Notes: a model not told the origin generated them from the letters alone. A stretch of DNA of 50,415 nt from an uncultured Ruminococcus sp. (GCA_902802795.1 CADCNI010000031.1:1-50415), one strand, 5' to 3'; positions 15,891-24,801 are shown, numbered from the stretch's first letter. Program-made: numbers and translations.

Positions 15891-16013
15891 TCAATCCACC
15901 TGACCGCGCAGCGCGTCGGCAATATTTTCAGCAGTCATGACCCTCAATTTAAAAATGACGTGCAGAGAACGCGCCTTTTCTTCCTTCATGCCGGATTCAA
16001 GCCAGTCGATCAT
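15891..16013 (-). CDS. Possible 40-aa protein downstream of glnN
   Basis: The minus-strand frame MIDWLESGMKEEKARSLHVI and onward to ADALRGQVD has codon use like the neighbouring genes and an amphipathic helical look. The nearest GGAG is only two nt before the ATG, too close for normal initiation, and I know no homologue. It lies between the glnN stop and the terminator, so it would be on the glnN transcript. Confidence 0.3.
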   Translation of the reverse strand: MIDWLESGMKEEKARSLHVIFKLRVMTAENIADALRGQVD

Positions 16014-16041
16014 TACTCCAAAACAGACGCATTTATATAGA

Positions 16042-18135
16042 TTACACGCCGAAGAGCAGCTCGCCGTAGGAAGGATACGGCCAATATTTTGCCGCCGTCT
16101 TTTTCTCCATCGCGTCGCCCAATGCGCGCAGCTCATCCATCAGAGTGAGTACCGTCTCACGGTAATACTGCGCGGATTTCAGATTGTTGCCCTTATACTG
16201 CTTGGCATTCTCCACCGCTGCTTCCAGCTCGGCGGTCTTTTTAACGAAGGCTTCTAGTTTGTCAGACAGCGTTTCAATCAGTGTCATTTCCGCATAAACC
16301 GAAAGCTTGGCGGAAAGCTGCTGCTTGGCAAGCGCACCCTGCGTCAGTTCATTGACAAATGTAATCACGGCAGGCGTGATATTCTTTTCCGCCATGTCGA
16401 TCATGGTCAGTGCCTCGATGTGCAGCCGCTTGACATAATGCTCCAGTTCGATTTCATAGCGGGCGCGCACCTCCGCCTCCGAGATAATGCCGTTTTTGAC
16501 GAAGAGGTCGATGTTCTTCTGATCGACATAATGCGCCATGGCTTCCGGCAGCGATTTGTAATTGCACAGTCCGCGGCGTGCCGCTTCCGCGACCCATTCT
16601 TCGGAATAGTTGTCGCCGTTGAAGATGATGTTCTGGTGTTCGGTAAAGGTTTTTTTAATCAACGCTTTCAGCGCGTTTTCCAGATCGTCCACGCCTTCGA
16701 GCGCGTCACAGAACTGGGAAAGCTCCTCCGCCACCATCGTATTGAGCATATAGTTGGGACAGCCTATATTTAAGGATGAACCGAGCGCACGGAATTCAAA
16801 TTTATTGCCTGTGAAAGCAAAGGGCGAGGTGCGGTTGCGGTCAGAGGTGTCCTTCTTGAAATCGGGCAGCACATCCACGCCGGTGAGCATTTTCGCCTTT
16901 CCCTTGCTCTCGTATTTTTCGCCCTTAATGATCGCGTCCACCATCGCGCCGAGATCGTCGCCCAGATACATGGAAATAATGGCGGGCGGCGCTTCGTTCG
17001 CGCCTAAGCGGTGATCGTTGCCCGCCGTCGCCACGGTAATACGCAGCAGGTCTTGGTATTCATGCACCGCCTTGATGATCGCGGCGAGGAAGAGCTGGAA
17101 TTGCAGATTATTCTCCGGCTGCTTACCGGGGTCGAGGAGGTTTTCGCCCGTACTGGTGGAAAGCGACCAGTTGTTGTGCTTGCCGGATCCGTTGACCCCT
17201 TCAAAGGGCTTTTCGTGCAGCAGGCAGACCAGACCGTGCTTCTCGGCAGTCTTTTGCATGACCTCCATGGTCAGCTCGTTGTGATCATTGGCGACGTTGG
17301 AGATGGTGAAAATGGGAGCCAGCTCGTGCTGCGACGGGGCCACTTCGTTATGTTTGGTTTTGGCAAGTACCCCCAGTTTCCAAAGCTCGTTGTCAAGGTC
17401 TTTCATAAAGGCGGCGACTCTCGTTTTGATGGAGCCGAAATAATGATCGTCAAGTTCCTGTCCCTTGGGAGCGGGAGCGCCAAAGAGGGTGCGTCCCGTA
17501 TAAATCAGGTCAGGGCGCTTATCGTACATCTTCTTATCAATCAGAAAATATTCCTGTTCGGGCCCGACGGTGGTGATGACTCTCGTCACGTCGTTCTTGC
17601 CGAGGATGTGGAGCATCCGGACGGCTACCGAGCTGAGCCGTTCCATGGAACGCAGCAGCGGGGTCTTCTTGTCAAGCACCTCGCCCGTGTAGGAGCAGAA
17701 CGCCGTGGGTATGTAAAGCGTGGTGTCGCGGATGAACGCGGGAGACGTGGGATCCCATGTGGTGTAGCCTCTCGCCTCAAAGGTGGCCCGGATGCCGCCG
17801 GAGGGGAAGCTTGACGCGTCGGGTTCGCCCTTGATGAGTTCCTTGCCGGAAAATTCCATAATCACGCGGTCGTCGCCGGAGGGGGTGATGAAACTGTCGT
17901 GCTTCTCGGCGGTAATGCCCGTCATCGGCTGGAACCAATGGGAGTAATGCGTGCAGCCCATCTCCACCGCCCAGTCCTTCATCGCGTTGGCGACAACATT
18001 GGCCACGGTGATATCAAGCGGTTCGCCGTTCTGAATGGTCTTTTTGAGTGCCTTATAGGTCGCGCGGGGAAGGCGTTCCTGCATCTTCTTGTCGTTAAAT
18101 ACCATGCTGCCGAATAATTCCGGAACATTTGCCAT
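16042..18135 (-). CDS. glnN: Glutamine synthetase, type III
   Basis: 697 aa, the length of type III (GlnN) enzymes rather than the roughly 450 aa of GlnA. Characteristic stretches: HYSHWFQPMTGITAEKHDSF, SSFPSGGIRATFEARGYTTW, TTVGPEQEYFLI, KTKHNEVAPSQHELAPIF, GSGKHNNWSLST and TAGNDHRLGANEAPPAIIS. It makes glutamine from glutamate, ammonia and ATP. The ATG follows GGGAGAG. Upstream are a strong promoter (18245-18273) and a 5'-UTR hairpin (18191-18226) that may regulate elongation. No nitrogen regulator or transporter is adjacent. Confidence 0.97.
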   Translation of the reverse strand: MANVPELFGSMVFNDKKMQERLPRATYKALKKTIQNGEPLDITVANVVANAMKDWAVEMGCTHYSHWFQPMTGITAEKHDSFITPSGDDRVIMEFSGKELIKGEPDASSFPSGGIRATFEARGYTTWDPTSPAFIRDTTLYIPTAFCSYTGEVLDKKTPLLRSMERLSSVAVRMLHILGKNDVTRVITTVGPEQEYFLIDKKMYDKRPDLIYTGRTLFGAPAPKGQELDDHYFGSIKTRVAAFMKDLDNELWKLGVLAKTKHNEVAPSQHELAPIFTISNVANDHNELTMEVMQKTAEKHGLVCLLHEKPFEGVNGSGKHNNWSLSTSTGENLLDPGKQPENNLQFQLFLAAIIKAVHEYQDLLRITVATAGNDHRLGANEAPPAIISMYLGDDLGAMVDAIIKGEKYESKGKAKMLTGVDVLPDFKKDTSDRNRTSPFAFTGNKFEFRALGSSLNIGCPNYMLNTMVAEELSQFCDALEGVDDLENALKALIKKTFTEHQNIIFNGDNYSEEWVAEAARRGLCNYKSLPEAMAHYVDQKNIDLFVKNGIISEAEVRARYEIELEHYVKRLHIEALTMIDMAEKNITPAVITFVNELTQGALAKQQLSAKLSVYAEMTLIETLSDKLEAFVKKTAELEAAVENAKQYKGNNLKSAQYYRETVLTLMDELRALGDAMEKKTAAKYWPYPSYGELLFGV

Positions 18136-18190
18136 AAAAACATCTCTCCCATGATGAATTTGTTTGGATGGTGATTGTGTCGATAAGGAG

Positions 18191-18226
18191 AAAAGCGCCG
18201 TAAGCTCTGCTGCTTACAGCGCTTTT
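18191..18226 (-). promoter_or_regulatory. Terminator-like hairpin in the glnN leader
   Basis: On the minus strand AAAAGCGCTGTAAGC, loop AGCAGA, GCTTACGGCGCTTTT: a 15-bp stem with one G-U-type mismatch, ending in CTTTTCTCC. It starts only about 12 nt after the predicted transcription start and precedes the glnN start codon by about 55 nt. It could be an attenuator or a 5' stabilising stem. Confidence 0.65.
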
Positions 18227-18244
18227 GCTGTACCTGTTGATGCA

Positions 18245-18273
18245 AGTATACCCTATTTTCACCCGTTTGTCAA
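18245..18273 (-). promoter_or_regulatory. Promoter of glnN
   Basis: On the minus strand TTGACA (18268-18273), a 17-bp spacer and TATACT (18245-18250). Confidence 0.85.
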
Positions 18274-18292
18274 GTAGGGATTGCAACTTTGC

Positions 18293-18385
18293 AGGGAAAT
18301 CAATTTTTGATTTCCAGCTATTAGCCATTAGCGATTAGCTGTTAGCTTTTTTCAAACTTGGTATTGCATATCTTGGTATTGCATA
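18293..18385 (+). repeat. Dispersed repeat B, uninterrupted copy
   Basis: It contains the palindrome GGAAATCAATTTTTGATTTCC, then TTAGC-spaced units (AGCTATTAGCCATTAGCGAT, TAGCTGTTAGC), a T-run and TTGGTATTGCATAT twice. The same sequence at 26148-26353 is interrupted by the TA-flanked element. This copy shows the empty target AGCGAT-TA-GCTGT (TA at 18336-18337). Confidence 0.85.
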
Positions 18386-18433
18386 TATTGTATTAGTATA
18401 AAGATGAAATCATTGGCAGAAACAAAAAACTAC

Positions 18434-18483
18434 TTGACAATGCATAGTAGATGTGATATTATGATTTTGCAAACTACTATGCA
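18434..18483 (+). promoter_or_regulatory. padR promoter with flanking operator
   Basis: TTGACA at 18434-18439, a 17-bp spacer and TATTAT at 18457-18462. TGCATAGTAG (18441-18450) lies between the hexamers and its exact inverse CTACTATGCA lies at 18474-18483 near the start of transcription. The arms flank the -10 box, a layout suited to autorepression by the PadR protein encoded downstream. Confidence 0.85.
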
Positions 18484-18520
18484 AAATCAAGTAGCTACTT
18501 TTTTGGAGGGAAGTGAAGCT

Positions 18521-18841
18521 TTGGACGATACCCAATTGCTGAAAGGGGTGTTGGAAGGATGTGTGCTTTCCGTTATCAGCAGGGGTGAAACATACGGGTA
18601 CGAGATTTTATCCGTGCTGATTGAAAACGGGTTTGATAATTTGATTGAAGGAACGCTGTATCCTGTACTCACCCGACTACAAAAAAAAGGACTCATCGCC
18701 TGCCGCATCGGGAAATCCCCGCTCGGACCCTCGCGCAAGTATTTCTCCATCACGCCGGACGGAGAAGCCTACCTCGCGGCGTTTACGGAAAATTACGCGA
18801 GAATCACGCAGGCAGCAAGGAATATTTTAGACAATGAATAG
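18521..18841 (+). CDS. PadR family transcriptional regulator
   Basis: 106 aa from the TTG at 18521, which follows GGAGGG at 18505-18510; longer in-frame starts would cross the promoter. A winged helix is evident: LLKGVLEGCVLSVISRGETY, GYEILSVLIENG, EGTLYPVLTRLQKKGLI and GPSRKYFSITPDGEAYL. PadR proteins repress small-molecule responsive exporters or membrane partners, usually with their own gene. The next gene, 11 nt on, encodes a DUF1048 membrane protein, the common partner of this subfamily. Confidence 0.93.
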   Translation: MDDTQLLKGVLEGCVLSVISRGETYGYEILSVLIENGFDNLIEGTLYPVLTRLQKKGLIACRIGKSPLGPSRKYFSITPDGEAYLAAFTENYARITQAARNILDNE

Positions 18842-18852
18842 GAGTATGTGAC

Positions 18853-19983
18853 ATGAAAGAGAAAAAACAGGAAGAAATCAGAACAGGGCTTTATTCCGAT
18901 TACAGAAGCAGACTGGATGAGGAATACGGTCAGACCTTTGACAAAGTGGAGGAATGGTGTCTCACGCAGACACTCAGCAGCGCCGAACTCAATGAAAGCC
19001 TCGGTTACCTGATGGATGTATTTCTGGAGGCACAAACTAACGGCGTACCGGTGCGGAAAATTACAGGCAGCGATATCGGCAGCTTTTGCCGCGGATTTCT
19101 CAGCGACGTGTCGCCTCTATCCCGTGTCAGAGGGGTGCTGGAATACGGTCGCTCCATCGCGTGGATTTTTCTCGTGATCGACGCCGTCATGCTGCTTCCG
19201 TCGCTGGGCGATGGAAAGGGGCTGTGGGCGGCGTTGTGCGAGGAATCTGCTCAGTTTTATGGTACCGTCATCGGACTGGTGCTCGGCAGTTTGCTGACTG
19301 TTATCTCCAATGCTGTCGTGCGGCAGATGGTTTGCAGAATGAAAAAATACCGTAAGATTTATCGTGCCATTGTTTATGTCATCGTGAATACCGTCGGCAT
19401 CGGCGTGCTATGGCTGATTCCCGATTTCGAACTTGATGTTCCCGGCGTACCCTTCGGCATCTCGCCGCTGGTATGCGTGGTGTGGCTCACCATCACGCGG
19501 CTCGTCATGGGTTTGATGAATGTGGCGGCAGGCAGACGCTTCTTTGCCAAAGAAGATAAGCGAGGTACAGGACAGCTCTCGTTCCGCGCCTCCGTCCTGC
19601 ACAGCATGGTGGAGGAAAGTCGGAAGATGTATGAAAAAGACAATGCCAAGCGTGAGAAAAAAGGGCAGTCCGCCTTTACGCAGGAAGAATATCTGGAGAA
19701 ATACCGCGAAGATACCAAAAACTCCTTTCTATTTATGTGGATCGAATTGGTGTTCTGCGCTGCTGTTTACCTCGGTTTCATTGTTTCCGTGGCCTTGACC
19801 AGCGCTCTGATGGACACGCTCATCTTTACGCTGATTCTGGCGGTGATATTTATGCTTTTCTCACTGACGCTGTTCATCTATCCGGTCAGAATCCGCAGGC
19901 AATTCCAACAGATCATGGACGAGAGCGGCAAGTCTTTCTTTGATGACGATATTTACACGATAATTGATGAAACGTTTTTGTAA
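18853..19983 (+). CDS. DUF1048-type membrane protein, PadR partner
   Basis: 376 aa. The N-terminal cytoplasmic domain (1-95) carries the DUF1048-like pattern ending RKITGSDIGSFCRGFL. Six or so transmembrane helices follow (about 100-120, 130-155, 170-190, 200-225, 300-320, 325-345), with a charged loop at 235-295. Such genes are regularly paired with PadR regulators; their function is not known, with envelope stress proposed. It is followed by the BceAB-RS-like operon but separated from it by a hairpin and a new promoter. Confidence 0.8.
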   Translation: MKEKKQEEIRTGLYSDYRSRLDEEYGQTFDKVEEWCLTQTLSSAELNESLGYLMDVFLEAQTNGVPVRKITGSDIGSFCRGFLSDVSPLSRVRGVLEYGRSIAWIFLVIDAVMLLPSLGDGKGLWAALCEESAQFYGTVIGLVLGSLLTVISNAVVRQMVCRMKKYRKIYRAIVYVIVNTVGIGVLWLIPDFELDVPGVPFGISPLVCVVWLTITRLVMGLMNVAAGRRFFAKEDKRGTGQLSFRASVLHSMVEESRKMYEKDNAKREKKGQSAFTQEEYLEKYREDTKNSFLFMWIELVFCAAVYLGFIVSVALTSALMDTLIFTLILAVIFMLFSLTLFIYPVRIRRQFQQIMDESGKSFFDDDIYTIIDETFL

Positions 19984-20018
19984 TGCAAAGGCATAGGAAC
20001 AGGTGCAGGATACTTATA

Positions 20019-20053
20019 ATACTAATTGTCTACTTTTGATTGACAATTAGTAT
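20019..20053. repeat. Hairpin repeat C (TACTAATT family)
   Basis: ATACTAATTGTC (20019-20030) and GACAATTAGTAT (20042-20053) form a perfect 12-bp inverted repeat. Related TACTAATTATCGAC sequences follow gene stops at 30115 and, on the minus strand, at 44390. Confidence 0.75.
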
Positions 20054-20098
20054 AAACACCTATAATATCTGATATACTATAGCAGGCCCTTACAAAAT

Positions 20099-20153
20099 TG
20101 TCACCTGAATGTCACACGATTCGATGTCGGACTGGGTTCTGTTTCGGTATAAT
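20099..20153 (+). promoter_or_regulatory. Activator-type promoter of the Bce-like operon
   Basis: TGTCAC at 20099-20104 and again at 20110-20115 form an 11-bp-period direct repeat. Ten bp further is a poor -35 (TGTCGG, 20125-20130), then a 17-bp spacer and a perfect TATAAT (20148-20153). A good -10, a weak -35 and tandem sites on one DNA face are what an OmpR-type activator, presumably the response regulator at 22994, would need. Confidence 0.75.
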
Positions 20154-20185
20154 GGAATTACCAATTGAAACAGGAGGCAACTGTT

Positions 20186-20950
20186 ATGACCATACTTGAA
20201 GTAAAAGACCTGAAAAAGACCTACACCACCCGTTTCGGCGGCCATCAGGTGCAGGCGCTCAAGGGCGTGACATTCTCGGTGGAAGCCGGAGAATATGTCG
20301 CCATTATGGGCGAATCCGGCTCCGGCAAAACCACGCTGCTCAATATTCTCGCGGCGCTCGACAAGCCCACCGGCGGCAGCGTCATGCTGGACGGCAGGAA
20401 TCTCGCGGAGGTAAAAGACGCGGCGCTGGCTTCCTTCCGCAGAGAAAACCTCGGCTTTGTGTTCCAGGAATTCAATCTGCTGGACACGTTCTCGCTGCGG
20501 GACAACATCTTGCTGCCGCTGGTGCTGAGCGGCAAAAGCGTTTCCCAGATGAAGGCAAGGCTGGGGCCGGTGGCCGAATCTCTGGGAATAGACGGGATTC
20601 TCAGCAAGTTCCCCTATGAGGTGTCCGGCGGTCAGAAGCAGCGCGCGGCAGCGGCCAGAGCCTTGATTACCCGTCCCAAGATCATTCTCGCGGACGAGCC
20701 GACCGGCGCGCTGGATTCACAGTCCTCTTCCGACCTGCTCCGCGTATTTGAAAAAATGAACCGCGACGGGCAGACCATTCTGATGGTGACGCATTCCACC
20801 GACGCGGCCTCCCACGCGGGTCGCGTGCTGTTTATCCGCGACGGCGTTGTCTTCCACCAGATTTACCGGGGCGACTGCACCAACGAGCAGCTTTATCAGA
20901 AAATCTCCGATACGCTCACCATGCTCAGAAAAGGCGGTGAGGGCAAATGA
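20186..20950 (+). CDS. ABC transporter ATP-binding protein (BceA-like)
   Basis: 254 aa. Walker A GESGSGKTT, Q-loop FVFQEFNLLD, signature VSGGQKQRAAAARAL, Walker B IILADEPTGALD, and the H-loop VTHS. The closest known type is BceA, which powers peptide-antibiotic detoxification such as removal of bacitracin from its lipid target. The start is the ATG at 20186 after CAGGAGG; the upstream TTG at 20165 lies in the leader. The gene overlaps the permease by ATGA. Confidence 0.93.
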   Translation: MTILEVKDLKKTYTTRFGGHQVQALKGVTFSVEAGEYVAIMGESGSGKTTLLNILAALDKPTGGSVMLDGRNLAEVKDAALASFRRENLGFVFQEFNLLDTFSLRDNILLPLVLSGKSVSQMKARLGPVAESLGIDGILSKFPYEVSGGQKQRAAAARALITRPKIILADEPTGALDSQSSSDLLRVFEKMNRDGQTILMVTHSTDAASHAGRVLFIRDGVVFHQIYRGDCTNEQLYQKISDTLTMLRKGGEGK

Positions 20951-22977
20951 AACTCTATTCCCGAATGGCTGTGCAGAATATCCGGAACAACGCCCGTTTC
21001 TTCCTCCCGAGAATCGGAACCGAAGCCGGACTGCTCGTCTGTTTTTACATCATGTTCACGCTGGCGATGGATGATAGAATGCAGCGCGTGAAAGGCGGCA
21101 ATTTTCTCTCCGTGTTCATGTGGATGGGGGCAGGCGTCCTCGCCCTGCTTTCGGCGGTGCTGATGCTCTACATCAACCGCTTTCTGATGAAGCAGCGCAA
21201 GCGCGAATTCGGCGTGTACAATGTGCTGGGCATGGAGAAGCGTCATGTCGGAAGGGTGCTGTTTTTTGAAAATCTCATCAGCAGCCTGCTGTCGGTGGCA
21301 GGCGGACTCTGTGCGGGCGTGCTTTTCTATAAACTTTGTTCGCTGCTGATCTGCCGTCTGCTCCAGACCGATATTGTGGCGGGGTTCTATTATGTCACGC
21401 CGGTGACGGTCATTCCCTCGGCAGCCTTCTTCCTGCTGCTGGATGGCTTCATCTTCCTGCTGAACCGTATCAGCATTGCGCTGATGAAGCCAGTGGAGCT
21501 GCTGCAAAGCCGCAGCGTCGGTGAAAAGGAGCCGAAAGTCAAGTGGGTCATGCTGGCGCTGGGTCTTTTGGCGCTCGGCAGCGGCTACGCGATTGCTTTG
21601 GTAACACAGTCTCCGCTGGAAGCGCTGGCGTTCTTCTTTCTGGCGGTGCTGCTGGTGATCGCCGGCACCTATTTTCTCTTTGTCGCGGGAAGCATTTTTA
21701 TACTGAAAACCCTCAAAAAGAGGGAAAATTTCTATTACCGTCCGCAGAATATGCCGGCGGTTTCGGGGCTGCTCTACCGCATGAAGCAGAATGCCGTGGG
21801 ACTTGCCTCCATCGCGATTCTCGCCACCGGCGTGCTGGTCATGATCTCCACCACCGTCACTCTTTACGCGGGGATGGAGGGTGTGCTTGCCAAGAATTAT
21901 CCGCAGGACGTCTATTTTGAAGCGGGATTTTCGGATGAAAACGGCGAAACACAGCCTCTTTCTCCGACAGATCTGGAAAGCATGATGCGCGCTGCCGCTG
22001 ACAAAAACGGCATTGAGATAAAATCAATTGAGCAAAATGAATATCTGTGTACAGCCTATTTGCTCAAAGACAATAGACTGTATGTATCAGGCGAAGTGGA
22101 TGATTTCAATATGATTGACGTTGGAAGCTACTTCTTTATCACGGAAGATACCTACCGCAGACTCACAGGCGAAAGTCTTACCCTCGGCAAAAACCAGATT
22201 GCCGTCTGCTCGATGTACAATCCTTCGGGCATCAAGGACGTCACCGGCAGGCTGACCGTTCACGGCGCAACCTATGAGATCGTGCGGAATCTGTATCATT
22301 TTCCCATTTCCCCGAGCGCCCTTGCGTCATCCTTTGCCTGTTACGGCGTGGTAGTTTCGGATGAACAGACACTTAACAACATTTATCTTGCGCAGAAAGA
22401 AGCCATTGGCAAAAACGCTTCCGAAATGACACGGCGCATTGCCGTGTCCTTTGCCGACCGGGAGAAGGCGGCCAAGGCGGGGGATTCGCTGGATTCCGAT
22501 CTGCGTGAAGCGCTGAGGAAGATGGCGGACGGCAGGGTGGTCGAATACAATCTCAACACCCGTTGGAACGCGAAAGAGGCCATGCTGGGGCTGTTCGGCA
22601 CGCTGCTCTTTCTGGGCGTGCTGCTCGGCGCGGTCTGCCTGTTCGCGACGGCGCTCATTATCTATTACAAGCAGATTTCGGAAGGGTATGAGGACCGAAT
22701 CCGTTTCCAGATCATGGAAAAAATCGGCATGAGCCGACAGGAGGTCAGGCAGACCATCCGCAAGCAGGTGCTGCTGGTGTTTTTTCTGCCGCTGGCGGTC
22801 GCCGGACTTCATATGGCGGTCGTATTCCCGCTGCTGACGAGAATCATGAAAATGCTGATGCTTTTCAGCGTGGAGCTGTTCGCGGTCTGCGCGCTGGGTA
22901 CCTTTGCGGTCTTTGCACTGGTGTACACGCTGATCTATCTCGGCACGTCAAAGACCTATTACAAAATCGTGCAATAA
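20947..22977 (+). CDS. FtsX-type ABC permease (BceB-like)
   Basis: 676 aa with about ten transmembrane helices in the 1+3+2+1+3 pattern of BceB permeases. A large extracellular domain (about 320-530, beginning VTLYAGMEGVLAKNYPQDVY) sits between helices 7 and 8 and is the expected peptide-sensing part. In known systems the permease senses drug flux and activates the cognate histidine kinase directly. Start ATG overlaps the ATPase stop; the regulator gene follows after 16 nt. Confidence 0.92.
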   Translation: MKLYSRMAVQNIRNNARFFLPRIGTEAGLLVCFYIMFTLAMDDRMQRVKGGNFLSVFMWMGAGVLALLSAVLMLYINRFLMKQRKREFGVYNVLGMEKRHVGRVLFFENLISSLLSVAGGLCAGVLFYKLCSLLICRLLQTDIVAGFYYVTPVTVIPSAAFFLLLDGFIFLLNRISIALMKPVELLQSRSVGEKEPKVKWVMLALGLLALGSGYAIALVTQSPLEALAFFFLAVLLVIAGTYFLFVAGSIFILKTLKKRENFYYRPQNMPAVSGLLYRMKQNAVGLASIAILATGVLVMISTTVTLYAGMEGVLAKNYPQDVYFEAGFSDENGETQPLSPTDLESMMRAAADKNGIEIKSIEQNEYLCTAYLLKDNRLYVSGEVDDFNMIDVGSYFFITEDTYRRLTGESLTLGKNQIAVCSMYNPSGIKDVTGRLTVHGATYEIVRNLYHFPISPSALASSFACYGVVVSDEQTLNNIYLAQKEAIGKNASEMTRRIAVSFADREKAAKAGDSLDSDLREALRKMADGRVVEYNLNTRWNAKEAMLGLFGTLLFLGVLLGAVCLFATALIIYYKQISEGYEDRIRFQIMEKIGMSRQEVRQTIRKQVLLVFFLPLAVAGLHMAVVFPLLTRIMKMLMLFSVELFAVCALGTFAVFALVYTLIYLGTSKTYYKIVQ

Positions 22978-22993
22978 AGGAGAGGTAAAGGAT

Positions 22994-23665
22994 ATGTACC
23001 GGATCTTGCTGGTGGAAGATGATACCGCGCTGGCGGCGGCCATTGCAAAAACGCTGTCCGATTACGGCAGCGAAGTGAAAACCGTCTCGGATTTCCGCCA
23101 TGTGACAGAGGAATTTCTCGCGGTTCAGCCGCAGCTCGTGCTGCTGGACATCATGCTGCCCTATTACAACGGATACCATTGGTGCGGCGAGATCCGGAAG
23201 ATTTCCAACGTCCCCATCGTGTTTCTCTCTTCGGCTTCCGACAACATGAACATCGTCACCGCCATCGGACTGGGCGGCGACGATTTCATCGCCAAGCCGG
23301 TGGATTCCATGGTACTGGGCGCGAAAGTGCAGGCGGTGCTGCGGCGGGCCTATGAAATCGGTGAAGCCGGCAGTCTGCCGGAATTTCACGGAGCCAAGCT
23401 CAATCCCGGCGACGCCTCGGTGATCTATGACGGAAAGCACATCGAGCTGACCAAAAACGAACTGCGCATTTTGCAGGTATTGCTCGACCACAAGGGGAAA
23501 ATCGTCAGCCGTGACGATCTGATGAACGCCCTCTGGCAAAGCGACATGTATGTGGAGGAAAACACCCTTACCGTCAACATCGCCAGACTGCGCAAAAAGC
23601 TGAATGAAAACGGGCTGACCGATGTGATTGTCACCAAGCCGGGAAGCGGGTATATCATCGTATGA
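22994..23665 (+). CDS. OmpR-family response regulator (BceR-like)
   Basis: 223 aa. Receiver domain with phosphorylatable Asp52 in LVLLDIMLP, acidic pocket VEDD near residue 8, and Lys in FIAKPVDS near 100. The C-terminal winged helix includes LTKNELRILQVLLDHKGKIV and MYVEENTLTVNIARLRKKL. Expected to bind the TGTCAC repeats at 20099. ATG follows AAAGGAGAGG. The stop overlaps the kinase start. Confidence 0.94.
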   Translation: MYRILLVEDDTALAAAIAKTLSDYGSEVKTVSDFRHVTEEFLAVQPQLVLLDIMLPYYNGYHWCGEIRKISNVPIVFLSSASDNMNIVTAIGLGGDDFIAKPVDSMVLGAKVQAVLRRAYEIGEAGSLPEFHGAKLNPGDASVIYDGKHIELTKNELRILQVLLDHKGKIVSRDDLMNALWQSDMYVEENTLTVNIARLRKKLNENGLTDVIVTKPGSGYIIV

Positions 23666-24672
23666 AAGATACAAGAAAGAGAGCGGTTTTGCTTGACTGC
23701 CTGCGGCAGTTCCGAATGCCCGCGGGCTTGTTCCTGCTCAATACGGTTCTGATTTATGTCATTTTCCGGCTGTATGGGCTGCATACAGAACCGTTCCGAT
23801 ATGCGTTTACCGTTACGTTTTTCTGCATGGCGCTGTATTTCGTGATTTATCTTGTCAAAGAGCAGCGAAAATCCGGACAGCGGCAGCAGAAGCGGATGAG
23901 CATTCTCACCGGATGGAATGATTTTTCCCCTCCGGAAACCCTCGCCGAAGCCGACTACCAGCAGATGATAGAAATTCTCGGGGAGGAAACCGAAAGGCTG
24001 TCTTCTTCCTTTGCGGCGGAACGCAAGGAAACGCAGGATTTTTACACCGCGTGGGTGCATCAGGTGAAAACCCCCATCGCGGTCATGAAGCTGGCGCTGG
24101 GGGCGTCGGAAATCCCCGACAGACGCGCGCTGCAAGAGGAACTCTTTCGCATGGAACAGTACACCGAAATGGTGCTTGCGTACCAGCGTTTAGGCAGCCA
24201 ATCCAACGATCTGTTGATTCAGGAATACGCGTTGGATGAATTGATTCGCGAGGTGATCCGCAAATTCGCCTCTCAGTTTATCTATAAAAAACTCCGGCTG
24301 CAATATGACGGAACTAATCTCAGAATTGTCACCGACAAGAAATGGTTTCTTTGCATGCTGGAGCAGCTCATCTCCAACGCCCTGAAATACACGCCCTCCG
24401 GCACCATCACCGTTTCTGTCCGGGACGGCGTGCTTTCTGTGTCAGATACCGGCATCGGTATTGCACAGGAGGATTTACCCCGTATTTTTGAAAAGGGCTA
24501 CACCGGGATGAACGGCCGGCTCAATGACAAATCCAGCGGTCTGGGACTGTATCTCTGCGCGGAAGCCGCCGCCCTGTTGCATATAACGATACGGGCGGAA
24601 AGCACCCCCGGTGAGGGAAGCTGTTTTGCATTACAGATACACGATAAAATCACGTCGGGCCGTCGTCTGTAA
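23662..24672 (+). CDS. Intramembrane-sensing histidine kinase (BceS-like)
   Basis: 336 aa. Two transmembrane helices (about 21-38 and 46-65) with almost no extracellular loop, the hallmark of Bce-type kinases that sense through the permease. The dimerisation region has the phospho-acceptor His133 in WVHQVKTPIAVMKLAL. The ATPase domain has QLISNALKYTPSG (N-box), SDTGIGIA (G1), IFEKGYTGMNGR (F-box) and SSGLGLYLC (G2). It closes the transporter-regulator-kinase operon. Confidence 0.94.
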   Translation: MKDTRKRAVLLDCLRQFRMPAGLFLLNTVLIYVIFRLYGLHTEPFRYAFTVTFFCMALYFVIYLVKEQRKSGQRQQKRMSILTGWNDFSPPETLAEADYQQMIEILGEETERLSSSFAAERKETQDFYTAWVHQVKTPIAVMKLALGASEIPDRRALQEELFRMEQYTEMVLAYQRLGSQSNDLLIQEYALDELIREVIRKFASQFIYKKLRLQYDGTNLRIVTDKKWFLCMLEQLISNALKYTPSGTITVSVRDGVLSVSDTGIGIAQEDLPRIFEKGYTGMNGRLNDKSSGLGLYLCAEAAALLHITIRAESTPGEGSCFALQIHDKITSGRRL

Positions 24673-24801
24673 GCGAAAAAAACAGCCATTGACGATGCTG
24701 GCTTCCTGTGGTAAAATGGAATCGTACACAAAGCGGTTCTGTCCGTCGGATACTGGACAGCGCTGCCATTCCATCTGATATAGAAAGAGAAAAAAGACAC
24801 T

